In this document: piece after piece, positions 27,326 through 38,493 of the stretch
Layout: each line of letters starts with the position of its first letter
Numbering within the stretch: position 1 is the first letter of the stretch
Source of the DNA: Burkholderia anthina
GTDB lineage: Bacteria > Pseudomonadota > Gammaproteobacteria > Burkholderiales > Burkholderiaceae
Assembly: GCF_902498995.1 (NCBI RefSeq)
Contig: NZ_CABVLY010000002.1
Location: forward strand, 310,001-374,000
Direction of reading: 5' to 3'
DNA: 64,000 bases
Program-made: the position numbers and the translations under genes
Notes under the pieces: generated by a model
The model's database searches: none
Seen by the model: only the letters and a program-made list of their open reading frames with translations
Told to the model about the DNA's origin: nothing

Positions 27326-27967
27326 TCACCCGCCTTCGACGAGCCGCATCACGATCCGTCGCGCCGATTCGAGATGCGCGACCGTCATCGCGCGCGCACC
27401 GCGTGCATTGCGTTCGCGGCACGCTTGCAGGATGTCCTCGTGCTCGACCTGGAACGACGGCGTATCCGCGAGCAGCGTCGCCTGCAGCCGCTCGTACCGC
27501 TCGACCTGGCTGCGCAATTCCGCGATCGCCTTCAACTGCCGCTCGTTGCCGCAGCACGAATACAGCAGCGCATGGAATTCACGGTTCAGCTCGCCTTGCC
27601 GGCGCGGCACGCCCGATTCGCCGAGCAGCCGGTGCACGAGCTCGGCGCGCGCCAGCGTCTCGTCGTCGAGCCGATTCACGCTGCGGAAGATCGCATCGCC
27701 TTCGAGCAGCGCGCGCATGTCGTAGATTTCCTGCACGTCGGACGCGCTCAGCATCCGGACGACCGCGCCGCGATTGCGGAAGATGTCCAGCAGCCCTTCG
27801 CGCTCCAGGCGCTGGATCGCCTCGCGCATCGGAATCCGGCTGACTCCGAAACGTTCGGCAAGGTCGCGCTCGACGAGCCGCTCGCCGGCCTGCAACTCGC
27901 CGTTGATGATCATTTCCCGCAGCGATGCGGCCACCGCGTCCGCCGTGGAATCGAGTCTGGCTTCCAT
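27326..27967 (-). CDS. GntR-family regulator, FCD subfamily
   Basis: 213 residues. The winged HTH contains GERLVERDLAERFGVSRIPMREAIQRL. The FCD effector domain has IYDMRALLEGDAIFRSV and LNREFHALLYSCC. The ATG at 27967 is preferred over an upstream in-frame start that would lie inside the operator. It is divergent from the OsmC gene, with TGGTATACCA between them. The effector is unknown. A duplicated fragment of a similar C-terminus lies just beyond its 3' end. Confidence 0.92.
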   Translation of the reverse strand: MEARLDSTADAVAASLREMIINGELQAGERLVERDLAERFGVSRIPMREAIQRLEREGLLDIFRNRGAVVRMLSASDVQEIYDMRALLEGDAIFRSVNRLDDETLARAELVHRLLGESGVPRRQGELNREFHALLYSCCGNERQLKAIAELRSQVERYERLQATLLADTPSFQVEHEDILQACRERNARGARAMTVAHLESARRIVMRLVEGG

Positions 27968-27986
27968 GCCCCTGGGCTCCTGAATT

Positions 27987-28016
27987 TGGAATAATGGTAT
28001 ACCAAATGGCATTCCA
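27987..28016. promoter_or_regulatory. nested GntR operator: TGGTATACCA flanked by TGGAAT/ATTCCA
   Basis: TGGTATACCA (27995-28004) is a perfect palindrome of FadR-family type. It is bracketed by an outer inverted pair, TGGAAT (27987-27992) and ATTCCA (28011-28016). It is placed to control both gntR (27967) and osmC (28062). Confidence 0.65.
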
Positions 28017-28061
28017 GTGCCACAATGGCGGCCTCACGTTCCGATAGCAGAGGAGAGCGAG

Positions 28062-28538
28062 ATGGCGCATGGCGAACACAAGTACCGCGTGGCAGTGGAG
28101 TGGATCGGCAACCGGGGAACCGGCACGTCGGGGTATCGCGAATATGGCCGCGATCATGTGATCCGCGCGGGTTCGAAGCCGGCTATTCCCGGCTCGTCGG
28201 ACGTGGCGTTTCGCGGCGATGCGGCGCGCTGGAATCCGGAGGATTTGCTGCTGGCGTCGGCATCGGCGTGCCACAAGCTCTGGTATCTGCATCTGTGCTC
28301 GGATGCGGGGATCCGCGTGCTCGCGTACGTCGACGAGGCCGAAGGCACGATGCTCGACAGCGCCGAGCAAGGGCGCTTCACCGAAATCGTGCTGCACCCG
28401 CGCGTGACGATTCGCGCCGGCGACGATCGCGAACTGGCGGAGCGGCTGCATCATGCGGCGCATGCGAAGTGCTACGTGGCGAACTCCGTCAATTTCCCGA
28501 TCCGGTGCGAGCCGGTGATCGAGTTTGCCGCGGCGTGA
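28062..28538 (+). CDS. OsmC-family protein
   Basis: 158 residues with the OsmC/Ohr alpha-beta fold. Motifs include NPEDLLLASASACHKLWYL, with the first redox Cys in ASACH, and AHAKCYVANSVNFP with the second Cys. Such Cys pairs reduce organic hydroperoxides at the expense of lipoylated proteins, which is family knowledge. The start at 28062 follows an AGAGGAGA ribosome site. It is divergent from the FCD regulator and probably controlled by it. Its cytoplasmic substrate is not defined. Confidence 0.9.
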   Translation: MAHGEHKYRVAVEWIGNRGTGTSGYREYGRDHVIRAGSKPAIPGSSDVAFRGDAARWNPEDLLLASASACHKLWYLHLCSDAGIRVLAYVDEAEGTMLDSAEQGRFTEIVLHPRVTIRAGDDRELAERLHHAAHAKCYVANSVNFPIRCEPVIEFAAA

Positions 28539-28580
28539 CGCAGGCAGCCGCGATCGTGTGCGCAGCATCCGGCCGCGGTC

Positions 28581-29531
28581 TCACAACCCGATCTCGTACA
28601 CCTCTCGCGCGGCCGCGCGGATCGCATCGGCCATCACCGCGACGGCCGGCGAAGGCAGCCGGTCGGTGCGCGTGATGATCCCGAAATCGTCCATCCGGCA
28701 ATCCATCTCCAGCGGCAGCACGGTGACGATTCCGTGTCGCGCGTAGTATTGCGCGACGTCCTCCGCGAGCACCGCGATCATGTCGCTCTGCTCGATCAGC
28801 TGCGTGATGAACAGCAGCGCGGCCGTCTCGACGACGTTCGCGGGCGGCGCGAGGCTGGCGCGCTGGAACACCAGCTCGAAGCGATGGCGCAGCACGCTGC
28901 CGGCCGGCGGCATGACCCACGCGGCGCGCTGCACGTCCGCGAGCGACAGCGGCGCCTGCGCGAGCAGCGGATGGCCGGGCCGCACCACCGCGGCGACCGG
29001 CTCGCCGGTCAGCGGCTCGTAGCGCAGGTGCAGCTTGTCGTGTTCGGCGGACAGCCGGCCGAGCACGATGTCGAGCTTCTCCTGCGCGAGGTGTTCGAGC
29101 AGTGCGTTGCTGGTGTCGATCTCGACGGACACGCGCACGTTCGCATGCGTCCCCTTCACGGCCGCGACGGCCGGCGGCACGAGCCGCAGCCCCGGCGACG
29201 TGATCGCGCCCACCGCCACATGGCCGAGATGGCCGGCCTTCAGCGCGGCCAGCTCCTCGCGCGCCTGGTCGAGGCTGCCGAGCGCCGCGCGCGCGTGGCG
29301 GATCAGCGCGTCGCCGTACAGCGTCGGCCGCATGCCGCGCGGCAGCCGCTCGAACAGCACCGCGCCGATCGATTCCTCCAGCTCGCGCAGCAGCTTCGAC
29401 GCGGCCGGCTGCGTCATGTTCAGCGCGGCCGCCGCGCGATGAATGCTGCCTTCGTCGGCGAGCGCGACGACCAGCAGCAACTGGCGCGTCTTCAGGCGGC
29501 TGCGGTTTCCCCACGGGCTGGCTTCGGTCAT
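28581..29531 (-). CDS. LysR-family regulator (GbpR-like), probably of the arabinose operon
   Basis: 316 residues. The HTH (LKTRQLLLVVALADEGSIHRAAAALNMTQPAASKLLRELE region, about 14-53) is standard LysR. The effector domain has VAVGAITSPGLRLVPPAV and ends with VYEIGL. It resembles GbpR-like LysR proteins that control sugar catabolism in Azospirillum and relatives (from memory). It is divergent from the arabonate dehydratase gene with only 114 nt between them, so it is the likely operon regulator. No AraC-type regulator is present nearby. Confidence 0.9.
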   Translation of the reverse strand: MTEASPWGNRSRLKTRQLLLVVALADEGSIHRAAAALNMTQPAASKLLRELEESIGAVLFERLPRGMRPTLYGDALIRHARAALGSLDQAREELAALKAGHLGHVAVGAITSPGLRLVPPAVAAVKGTHANVRVSVEIDTSNALLEHLAQEKLDIVLGRLSAEHDKLHLRYEPLTGEPVAAVVRPGHPLLAQAPLSLADVQRAAWVMPPAGSVLRHRFELVFQRASLAPPANVVETAALLFITQLIEQSDMIAVLAEDVAQYYARHGIVTVLPLEMDCRMDDFGIITRTDRLPSPAVAVMADAIRAAAREVYEIGL

Positions 29532-29546
29532 CGTACGGGTTTATAT

Positions 29547-29566
29547 CGATATCGGAATCGATATCG
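29547..29566. promoter_or_regulatory. two CGATATCG palindromes in the lysR-araC divergent region
   Basis: CGATATCG occurs at 29547-29554 and 29559-29566, a 12-bp periodic pair of self-palindromic octamers. They sit just upstream of the LysR start codon, where autoregulatory sites are common. Confidence 0.4.
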
Positions 29567-29645
29567 TAATCGCCTAAAACGTCATTAGCGAGTTATCAAA
29601 ATTCTCCCTAGACTGCGTCGGTATCCCGTCACCACAGGACTGACG

Positions 29646-31397
29646 ATGTCGGCAACAAAACCCAGGCTGCGCTCTGCCCAATGGTTCGGCACGAACGACA
29701 AGAACGGCTTCATGTACCGGAGCTGGATGAAGAACCAGGGCATTCCCGATCACGAATTCGACGGTCGGCCCATCGTCGGCATTTGCAATACGTGGTCCGA
29801 ACTGACGCCGTGCAACGCGCACTTTCGCAAGCTCGCCGAGCACGTGAAGCGCGGGATCTCGGAAGCGGGCGGGTTCCCGGTCGAATTCCCGGTGTTCTCG
29901 AACGGCGAATCGAACCTGCGGCCGTCGGCGATGCTCACGCGCAACCTGGCGTCGATGGACGTCGAGGAAGCGATCCGCGGCAACCCGATCGATGCGGTCG
30001 TGCTGCTCGCCGGCTGCGACAAGACGACGCCCGCGCTGCTGATGGGCGCGGCGAGCTGCGACGTGCCGGCGATCGTCGTGTCGGGCGGGCCGATGCTGAA
30101 CGGCAAGCTCGAAGGCAGGAACATCGGCTCGGGCACGGCCGTGTGGCAACTGCACGAAGCGCTGAAGGCCGGCGAGATCGACCTGCACCACTTCCTGTCC
30201 GCCGAAGCCGGGATGTCGCGCTCGGCCGGCACCTGCAACACGATGGGCACCGCATCGACGATGGCGTGCATGGCCGAGGCGCTCGGTGTCGCGCTGCCGC
30301 ACAACGCGGCAATCCCGGCCGTCGATTCGCGCCGCTACGTGCTCGCGCACATGTCGGGCATCCGCATCGTCGAGATGGCGCTCGAAGGGCTCGTGCTGTC
30401 GAAGGTCCTGACGCGCGCCGCGTTCGAGAACGCGATCCGCGCGAACGCGGCGATCGGCGGGTCGACCAATGCGGTGATCCACCTGAAGGCGATCGCGGGC
30501 CGCATCGGCGTGCCGCTCGAACTCGAGGACTGGATGCGCATCGGCCGCGACACGCCGACGATCGTCGACCTGATGCCGTCCGGGCGCTTCCTGATGGAGG
30601 AGTTCTATTACGCGGGCGGCCTGCCGGCCGTGCTGCGCCGGCTCGGCGAAGGCGGGCTGCTGCCGCACCCCGACGCGCTGACGGTCAACGGCAAGTCGGT
30701 GTGGGACAACGTGCGCGAAGCGCCGAACTACGACGACGAGGTGATCCGCCCGCTCGACCGGCCGCTGATCGCGGACGGCGGCATCCGCATCCTGCGCGGC
30801 AATCTCGCGCCGCGCGGCGCGGTGCTCAAGCCGTCGGCGGCGAGCCCCGAATTGCTCAAGCATCGCGGCCGCGCGGTGGTGTTCGAGAACCTGGAGCACT
30901 ACAAGGCGACGATCAACGACGAAGCGCTCGACGTCGATGCCAGCTCGGTGCTGGTGCTGAAGAACTGCGGGCCGCGCGGTTATCCGGGGATGGCCGAAGT
31001 CGGCAACATGGGGCTGCCGCCGAAGCTGCTGCGCCAGGGCGTGAAGGACATGGTGCGCATCTCGGATGCGCGGATGAGCGGCACCGCATACGGCACGGTG
31101 GTGCTGCACGTCGCGCCGGAAGCGGCCGCCGGCGGCCCGCTCGCCGCGGTGCGCAACGGCGACTGGATCGAGCTCGACTGCGAGGCCGGCACGCTGCATC
31201 TGGACATTTCGGATGACGAACTGCAGCGCCGCCTGTCGGATGTCGATCCGACCGCGGCGCCGGGCGTGGCCGGGCAGCTCGGCAAGGGCGGCTATGCGCG
31301 GCTGTACATCGATCACGTGCTGCAGGCGGACGAGGGGTGCGACCTCGACTTCCTGGTCGGCACGCGCGGCGCGGACGTGCCGAGCCATTCGCATTGA
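29646..31397 (+). CDS. araC: L-arabonate dehydratase (IlvD/Edd family)
   Basis: 583 residues. It removes water from L-arabonate to give 2-keto-3-deoxy-L-arabonate. The N-terminus (RLRSAQWFGTNDKNGFMYRS) is highly characteristic of sugar-acid dehydratases of this subfamily. Iron-sulfur ligands are likely C56, C124 and C197, in TPCNAH, LAGCDKT and SAGTCNTMG, three residues offset from the Rhizobium L-arabonate dehydratase numbering. It is first in an operon that also holds the next dehydratase, the dehydrogenase and the lactonase, which supports the arabonate assignment over generic IlvD. Symbol as in Azospirillum; not the E. coli AraC regulator. Confidence 0.93.
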   Translation: MSATKPRLRSAQWFGTNDKNGFMYRSWMKNQGIPDHEFDGRPIVGICNTWSELTPCNAHFRKLAEHVKRGISEAGGFPVEFPVFSNGESNLRPSAMLTRNLASMDVEEAIRGNPIDAVVLLAGCDKTTPALLMGAASCDVPAIVVSGGPMLNGKLEGRNIGSGTAVWQLHEALKAGEIDLHHFLSAEAGMSRSAGTCNTMGTASTMACMAEALGVALPHNAAIPAVDSRRYVLAHMSGIRIVEMALEGLVLSKVLTRAAFENAIRANAAIGGSTNAVIHLKAIAGRIGVPLELEDWMRIGRDTPTIVDLMPSGRFLMEEFYYAGGLPAVLRRLGEGGLLPHPDALTVNGKSVWDNVREAPNYDDEVIRPLDRPLIADGGIRILRGNLAPRGAVLKPSAASPELLKHRGRAVVFENLEHYKATINDEALDVDASSVLVLKNCGPRGYPGMAEVGNMGLPPKLLRQGVKDMVRISDARMSGTAYGTVVLHVAPEAAAGGPLAAVRNGDWIELDCEAGTLHLDISDDELQRRLSDVDPTAAPGVAGQLGKGGYARLYIDHVLQADEGCDLDFLVGTRGADVPSHSH

Positions 31398-31490
31398 GGC
31401 ATTGAGCGGGCGGGCGGCGCAACGCGCGCCGCGGCCGCGCGCGGGCATCGGCTCGCGCATCGTCAAGTTGTGAAACCGTGAACGCATGAT

Positions 31491-31507
31491 GGCCCCGCAT
31501 CGGGGCC
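31491..31507 (+). other. intercistronic hairpin between the two dehydratase genes
   Basis: GGCCCCG-CAT-CGGGGCC forms a 7-bp stem with a 3-nt loop in the 127-nt gap. There is no T run, so a terminator is unlikely. It may stabilise or process the mRNA. Confidence 0.4.
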
Positions 31508-31524
31508 GGCGCAGGACGCGAACC

Positions 31525-32454
31525 ATGACATCGAGCAGCACGCCGCGTTATCGCGGCATCTTCCCCGTCGTCCCGACGACGTTTTCCGATACCGGCGAGC
31601 TCGACCTCGCGAGCCAGAAGCGCGCGGTCGATTTCATGATCGATGCGGGCTCGGACGGGCTGTGCATCCTCGCGAACTTCTCCGAGCAATTCGCGATCAC
31701 CGACGACGAGCGCGACGTGCTCACGCGCACGATCCTCGAACACGTCGCCGGCCGCGTGCCGGTGATCGTCACGACGTCGCACTACAGCACGCAGGTGTGC
31801 GCGGCACGCAGCCTGCGCGCGCAGCAGCTCGGCGCGGCGATGGTGATGGCGATGCCGCCGTATCACGGCGCGACGTTCCGCGTGCCCGAAGCGCAGATCT
31901 TCGACTTCTATGCGCGCGTGTCGGAGGCGCTCGCCATCCCGATCATGATCCAGGACGCGCCCGCGAGCGGTACGCCGCTGTCCGCGCCGTTCCTGGCGCG
32001 CATGGCCCGCGAGATCGAGCAGGTCGCGTACTTCAAGATCGAGACGCCGGGTGCGGCGAACAAGCTGCGCGAGCTGATCCGGCTCGGCGGCGACGCGATC
32101 GAAGGGCCGTGGGATGGCGAGGAGGCGATCACGCTGCTCGCCGACCTGCACGCCGGCGCGACCGGCGCGATGACGGGCGGCGGGTTTCCGGACGGCATTG
32201 GGCCGATCCTCGACGCTTTCCGCGAAGGCCGCCATGACGACGCGTTCGCGCGCTATCAGGCGTGGCTGCCGCTGATCAATCACGAGAACCGCCAGTCCGG
32301 GATCCTGACCGCGAAAGCGCTGATGCGCGCAGGCGGCGTGATCGCGTGCGAGCGGCCGCGGCATCCGATGCCGGAACTGCATCCGGACACGCGCGCGGAG
32401 CTGCTCGCGATCGCGCGCCGGCTCGATCCGCTCGTGCTGCGCTGGGCGCGCTGA
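31525..32454 (+). CDS. araD: L-2-keto-3-deoxyarabonate dehydratase (DapA/NAL superfamily)
   Basis: 309 residues, a DapA-type TIM barrel. It converts L-2-keto-3-deoxyarabonate to 2-oxoglutarate semialdehyde. The Schiff-base lysine is K171 in VAYFKIETPG, the position reported for the Azospirillum enzyme. IFPVVPTTFSDTGELD near the N-terminus is typical. The ATG at 31525 was chosen over an earlier one that would include the hairpin. It is second in the arabinose operon. Symbol follows Azospirillum, not the E. coli epimerase. Confidence 0.92.
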   Translation: MTSSSTPRYRGIFPVVPTTFSDTGELDLASQKRAVDFMIDAGSDGLCILANFSEQFAITDDERDVLTRTILEHVAGRVPVIVTTSHYSTQVCAARSLRAQQLGAAMVMAMPPYHGATFRVPEAQIFDFYARVSEALAIPIMIQDAPASGTPLSAPFLARMAREIEQVAYFKIETPGAANKLRELIRLGGDAIEGPWDGEEAITLLADLHAGATGAMTGGGFPDGIGPILDAFREGRHDDAFARYQAWLPLINHENRQSGILTAKALMRAGGVIACERPRHPMPELHPDTRAELLAIARRLDPLVLRWAR

Positions 32455-33408
<954 letters not shown>

Positions 33409-33490
33409 CACCGTGCCGGCACGCGCCAAGCGAGCGCGACCCGGCGCGACGGATGTTGAAGACCCAAGCCAATACAAGGAGACACACCGC

Positions 33491-34504
33491 ATGAACCGCA
33501 CGACCCGCACGATCCGCCGCCACACCCTGCGCGCGCTGTTGGCCGCGCTTTGCATCGCGCCGCTCGGGATGACGGGCGCCGCGCACGCCGACGCACCGCT
33601 GAAGATCGGCTTCCTGGTGAAGATGCCCGAGCAGGCATGGTTCATCAACGAGCAGAACGCCGCGTCCGCGCTCGGCCAGAAGGAGCACTTCTCGGTCGTG
33701 AAGATCGGCACGCCGGACGGCGAGAAGGTGCTGGCCGCGATCGACAACCTCGGCTCGCAAGGCGCGCAGGGCTTCGTGATCTGCGCGCCCGACGTGCGGC
33801 TCGGGCCGGCGATCGCCGCGCGCGCGAAGCGCTACAACATGAAGTTCGTGACGGTCGACGACCAGCTCGTCGATTCGACCGGCAAGCCGCTGCCGAACGT
33901 GCCGCACCTCGGGATGTCGGCGACCAAGATCGGCAACCAGGTCGGCCAGGCGATCTCCGACGAGATGAAGCGGCGCGGCTGGAAGCCGGAAGAAGTCGGC
34001 GCGCTGCGCATCACCAACTACGAGTTGCCGACCGCGAAGCTGCGCACCGACGGCGCGACCGAGGCGCTGCTCGCGAACGGCTTCCGCAAGGACAACATCT
34101 TCGACGCGCCGCAGAAGACGACCGACGACGAAGGCGGCTTCAGCGCGGCCGCGCCCGTGCTCGCGCGTCATCCGAACATCAAGAAGTGGGTGGTCTACGC
34201 GCTGAACGAGGAAACCGTGCTCGGCGCGGTGCGCGCGACCGAACAGCTGCACATCCCGGCGGCCGACGTGATCGGCGTCGGCATCAACGGCGCGGGCGAG
34301 GCGTTCGCCGAATTCCAGAAGAAGGAGCCGACCGGCTTTTACGGGACGATCGCGGTCAGCTCGACGAACCACGGCAAGGACAGCACGCAGAACCTCGTTG
34401 ACTGGATCCGCAACGGCAAGGTGCCGCCGGCCGACACGCAGACGAGCGGCAAGCTGATGACGCGCGCGAACTGGCAGGCCGTGCGCGCCGAGCTCGGCAT
34501 CTGA
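33491..34504 (+). CDS. araF: L-arabinose-binding periplasmic protein (AraF-like)
   Basis: 337 residues. A signal peptide with a basic start ends at GAAHA (about residue 33). The mature protein begins [19 protein letters not shown], typical of the arabinose-binding protein. The C-terminal lobe contains [19 protein letters not shown] and [14 protein letters not shown]. It belongs to the CUT2 (pentose) ABC importer with the next two genes. A pentose-specific receptor fits the flanking arabinose enzymes. Confidence 0.93.
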   Translation: MNRTTRTIRRHTLRALLAALCIAPLGMTGAAHADAPLKIGFLVKMPEQAWFINEQNAASALGQKEHFSVVKIGTPDGEKVLAAIDNLGSQGAQGFVICAPDVRLGPAIAARAKRYNMKFVTVDDQLVDSTGKPLPNVPHLGMSATKIGNQVGQAISDEMKRRGWKPEEVGALRITNYELPTAKLRTDGATEALLANGFRKDNIFDAPQKTTDDEGGFSAAAPVLARHPNIKKWVVYALNEETVLGAVRATEQLHIPAADVIGVGINGAGEAFAEFQKKEPTGFYGTIAVSSTNHGKDSTQNLVDWIRNGKVPPADTQTSGKLMTRANWQAVRAELGI

Positions 34505-34524
34505 GCGTGCGGGGCGACGACGCG

Positions 34525-36096
<1,572 letters not shown>

Positions 36097-36139
36097 GCGG
36101 CGCGCAGTCAATCGCGCAGTCAACCGGAATGCAATCGAT

Positions 36140-37159
36140 ATGAGTCAGGCCATGCAACCCCAACGCACTTCCCCGTCCTCCGATGCCGCCGTCGCGCCCG
36201 CGCGCGCCCGCGGCGGCGTGTGGCAACTGATCAACCGCTCCGGCATCGTGATGGTGTTCCTGGTGCTGTTCGCGGTGCTGTCGCTGACCGTGCCGGACTT
36301 CCTCACGCCGCGCAACATCCAGGGCCTGCTGCTGTCGGTCACGCTGATCGGCTCGATCGCGGTGACGATGATGTTCGTGCTCGCGCTCGGCGAGGTCGAC
36401 CTGTCGGTCGCGTCGATCGTCGCGTTCTCGGGCGTCGTCGCATCGACGCTGATCACCGCGACGCACAGCGTGCTGTTCGGCACCGCGGCCGGCATCCTCG
36501 CGGGCGGCGCGGTCGGGCTCGTGAACGGCGTGCTGATCGCGCGCTGGCGGATCAATTCGCTGATCGTCACGCTCGCGATGATGGAAGTCGTGCGCGGGCT
36601 CGCGTTCATCACGTCGAACGGCGATGCGGTGATGATCTCCGAGGAACGCTTCTTCGAACTCGGCTCCGGCTCGTTCCTCGGCATCTCGTTTCCGATCTGG
36701 AGCAACATCGTCGGCTTCGTCGTGTTCGGCTTCCTGCTGCGCAAGACGGTGTTCGGCAAGAACGTGCTGGCCGTGGGCGGCAACGGGGAGGCCGCGCTGC
36801 TCGCGGGGTTGCCGGTGATGCGCATCAAGATCACCGTGTTCGTGCTGCAGGGGCTCGTGACCGGCTTCGCCGGCGTGATGCTCGCATCGCGGATGAGCCT
36901 CGGCGACCCGAAGACGTCGGTCGGCCTCGAGCTCGGCGTGATCTCCGCGTGCGTGCTCGGCGGCGTGTCGCTGACGGGCGGCGTCGCGACGATCTCCGGC
37001 GTGCTGGTCGGCGTGCTGATCATGGGCGCGGTGCAGGACGCCATGAGCCTCCTGAACGTGCCGACCTTTTACCAATATCTGATACGCGGCGGAATTCTGT
37101 TGCTCGCGGTGCTGTTCGACCAGTATCGTCGCAACCAGCGGCGCGCGATGAAGATCTGA
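36140..37159 (+). CDS. araH: L-arabinose ABC importer permease (AraH-like)
   Basis: 339 residues with 8-10 predicted membrane helices of the CUT2 permease family. Family marks are FALGEVDLSVAS-like spacing in LALGEVDLSVASIVAFSG, GLVNGVLIARWRINSLIVTL and GGVSLTGGVATISGVLVG. It forms the channel for the AraF/AraG importer. The 43-nt gap before it contains an 11-bp direct repeat (CGCGCAGTCAA) of no clear function. Confidence 0.94.
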   Translation: MSQAMQPQRTSPSSDAAVAPARARGGVWQLINRSGIVMVFLVLFAVLSLTVPDFLTPRNIQGLLLSVTLIGSIAVTMMFVLALGEVDLSVASIVAFSGVVASTLITATHSVLFGTAAGILAGGAVGLVNGVLIARWRINSLIVTLAMMEVVRGLAFITSNGDAVMISEERFFELGSGSFLGISFPIWSNIVGFVVFGFLLRKTVFGKNVLAVGGNGEAALLAGLPVMRIKITVFVLQGLVTGFAGVMLASRMSLGDPKTSVGLELGVISACVLGGVSLTGGVATISGVLVGVLIMGAVQDAMSLLNVPTFYQYLIRGGILLLAVLFDQYRRNQRRAMKI

Positions 37160-37201
37160 GGAAGGCGCCGCCCGCGAATGCGACAGATATCGGGAGACGG
37201 C

Positions 37202-38104
37202 ATGCAACAGACTCATCCGGGCGCATCGGCGACGCTGCTGGTCGACAGCCGCAACACGCTCGGCGAAGGCGCGACGTGGTGCGACGCGACGCACGCGCTG
37301 TACTGGACGGACATCGAAGGCGCATGCCTGTGGCGCTGCCGCGCGGACGGCTCCGACCTCGCGCAGTGGCCGATGCCCGAACGGCTCGCGTGCTTCGCGC
37401 TGACGAACGAGCCGCACGTGCTGCTCGTCGGGCTCGCGACGCATCTCGCGTTCTTCGATCTGCGCAGCGGTGCGTTCGCGCGGATCGTCGACGTCGAGCC
37501 CGACTTGCCGACGCGGCTCAACGACGGCCGGTGCGACCCGTTCGGCGCGTTCGTGTTCGGGATGAAGGACGAAGGCGGCGAGCCGCCGCGCGCGGTCGGC
37601 GGGTTCTATCGGCTCAATCCGGATCTCACGCTCGAACGGCTGGCGCTGCCGGCCGCGGCGATCGCGAACAGCATCGCGTTTTCGCCGGATGGCACGCGGA
37701 TGACCTTCTGCGATTCGATGGTGCGCGAGATTCTCGTCTGCGATTACCGCGCGGGAGGTGAGGTCGACAACGTGCGGCCGTTCGCACGGCTGACCGATGC
37801 GGACGGCGACCCGGACGGCTCGACGATGGACCGCGACGGCGGGCTGTGGAATGCGCAGTGGGGCGGCCGGCGGGTGGTGCGCTACGGGCCGGACGGCGTC
37901 GAAACGGCGCGCGTCGCGGTGCCGACCGCGCAGCCGAGCTGCGTGGCGCTCGACGGCGAAGGCCGGTTGTACGTGACGAGTGCGCGGGTCGGGTTGAGCG
38001 ATGACGCGCTGGCGAGCGATGCCGATGCCGGCGGCGTGTTCGTCGCGCAGACGCGGCATGCGGGGTTGGCGACGGCGCGGTTTGCTGGGACACGTACTGG
38101 ATGA
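37202..38104 (+). CDS. araB: L-arabinolactonase (SMP-30/gluconolactonase family)
   Basis: 300 residues forming a six-bladed propeller of the SMP-30 family. LGEGATW carries the metal-binding Glu, and RLNDGRCDPFGAFVFG and AIANSIAFSPDGTRMTFCDS carry the Asn and Asp ligands. It opens L-arabino-1,4-lactone to L-arabonate, linking the dehydrogenase to the first dehydratase. It is last in the operon. The final enzyme, 2-oxoglutarate semialdehyde dehydrogenase, is not in this cluster. Symbol follows Azospirillum, not the E. coli kinase. Confidence 0.9.
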   Translation: MQQTHPGASATLLVDSRNTLGEGATWCDATHALYWTDIEGACLWRCRADGSDLAQWPMPERLACFALTNEPHVLLVGLATHLAFFDLRSGAFARIVDVEPDLPTRLNDGRCDPFGAFVFGMKDEGGEPPRAVGGFYRLNPDLTLERLALPAAAIANSIAFSPDGTRMTFCDSMVREILVCDYRAGGEVDNVRPFARLTDADGDPDGSTMDRDGGLWNAQWGGRRVVRYGPDGVETARVAVPTAQPSCVALDGEGRLYVTSARVGLSDDALASDADAGGVFVAQTRHAGLATARFAGTRTG

Positions 38105-38175
38105 ATGGCGGGTGTGGACGGCAGGTTCTATCGGCTGGCAGGCAAAGATCCGGGTTGTACGAAAGATGTGCGTTG

Positions 38176-38196
38176 AACGAGGCTGATCAGCCCTCG
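38176..38196 (+). terminator. candidate terminator after araB
   Basis: ACGAGG and CCTCGT flank an internal palindrome (CTGATCAG), giving a strong stem-loop 71 nt past the araB stop, followed by CTTTCTC. The U tract is imperfect. Confidence 0.4.
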
Positions 38197-38291
38197 TCTT
38201 TCTCAGCGGAATTCAGGCGCGCCGCATCCGCGACATGAATGCCGCGCACAAAACGTGATCGCGGAATGGGTAACGCCGACGTGACGCAAGG

Positions 38292-38410
38292 TCATCCTTT
38301 CCCCGTCCACTGCTGCTTCTCATATTCCGCCAGCCACATCCATCGACCAGGCTCAAAGCATCGTCTTATATACAAATCTGCCTTCCGCAGCCGTAGGCCG
38401 GAACAAACCG
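38292..38410 (-). pseudogene. possible 3' gene remnant at the island edge
   Basis: A minus-strand open stretch of about 35-40 codons ends with the protein-like tail FEPGRWMWLAEYEKQQWTGKG and a TGA at 38292-38294. There is no credible start codon or ribosome site. It could be the end of a gene truncated when the island was rearranged, or chance. Confidence 0.25.
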
Positions 38411-38452
38411 CCGTCGAGCGCCCGATACTTCGGTGTCGGATGACACGACAGA

Positions 38453-38475
38453 AGCCGCTACGGGGGCTTTTCTTT
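38453..38475 (+). terminator. weak hairpin with T-rich tail
   Basis: AAGCC and GGCTT separated by 8 nt, followed by TTCTTTT. It could terminate plus-strand transcription entering the island. Low confidence because the stem is short. Confidence 0.3.
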
Positions 38476-38493
38476 TACACACAATCACCACAA

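Larger units (their letters stand above)
38105..38493. other. 389-nt region at the left edge of the AT-rich island
   Basis: No intact gene. It contains a hairpin (38176-38196), a possible minus-strand gene tail ending at 38292, and a second hairpin with a T-rich tail (38453-38475). Base composition falls from GC-rich to AT-rich through this stretch. Confidence 0.6.

Noticed and set aside
31491..31507. Hairpin after the arabonate dehydratase gene as a terminator
   Set aside because: There is no U tract, and the operon clearly continues with the next pathway enzyme.
34507..34524. GTG at 34507 as the araG start
   Set aside because: ATG at 34525 gives the normal spacing after araF and the extra residues have no conserved content.
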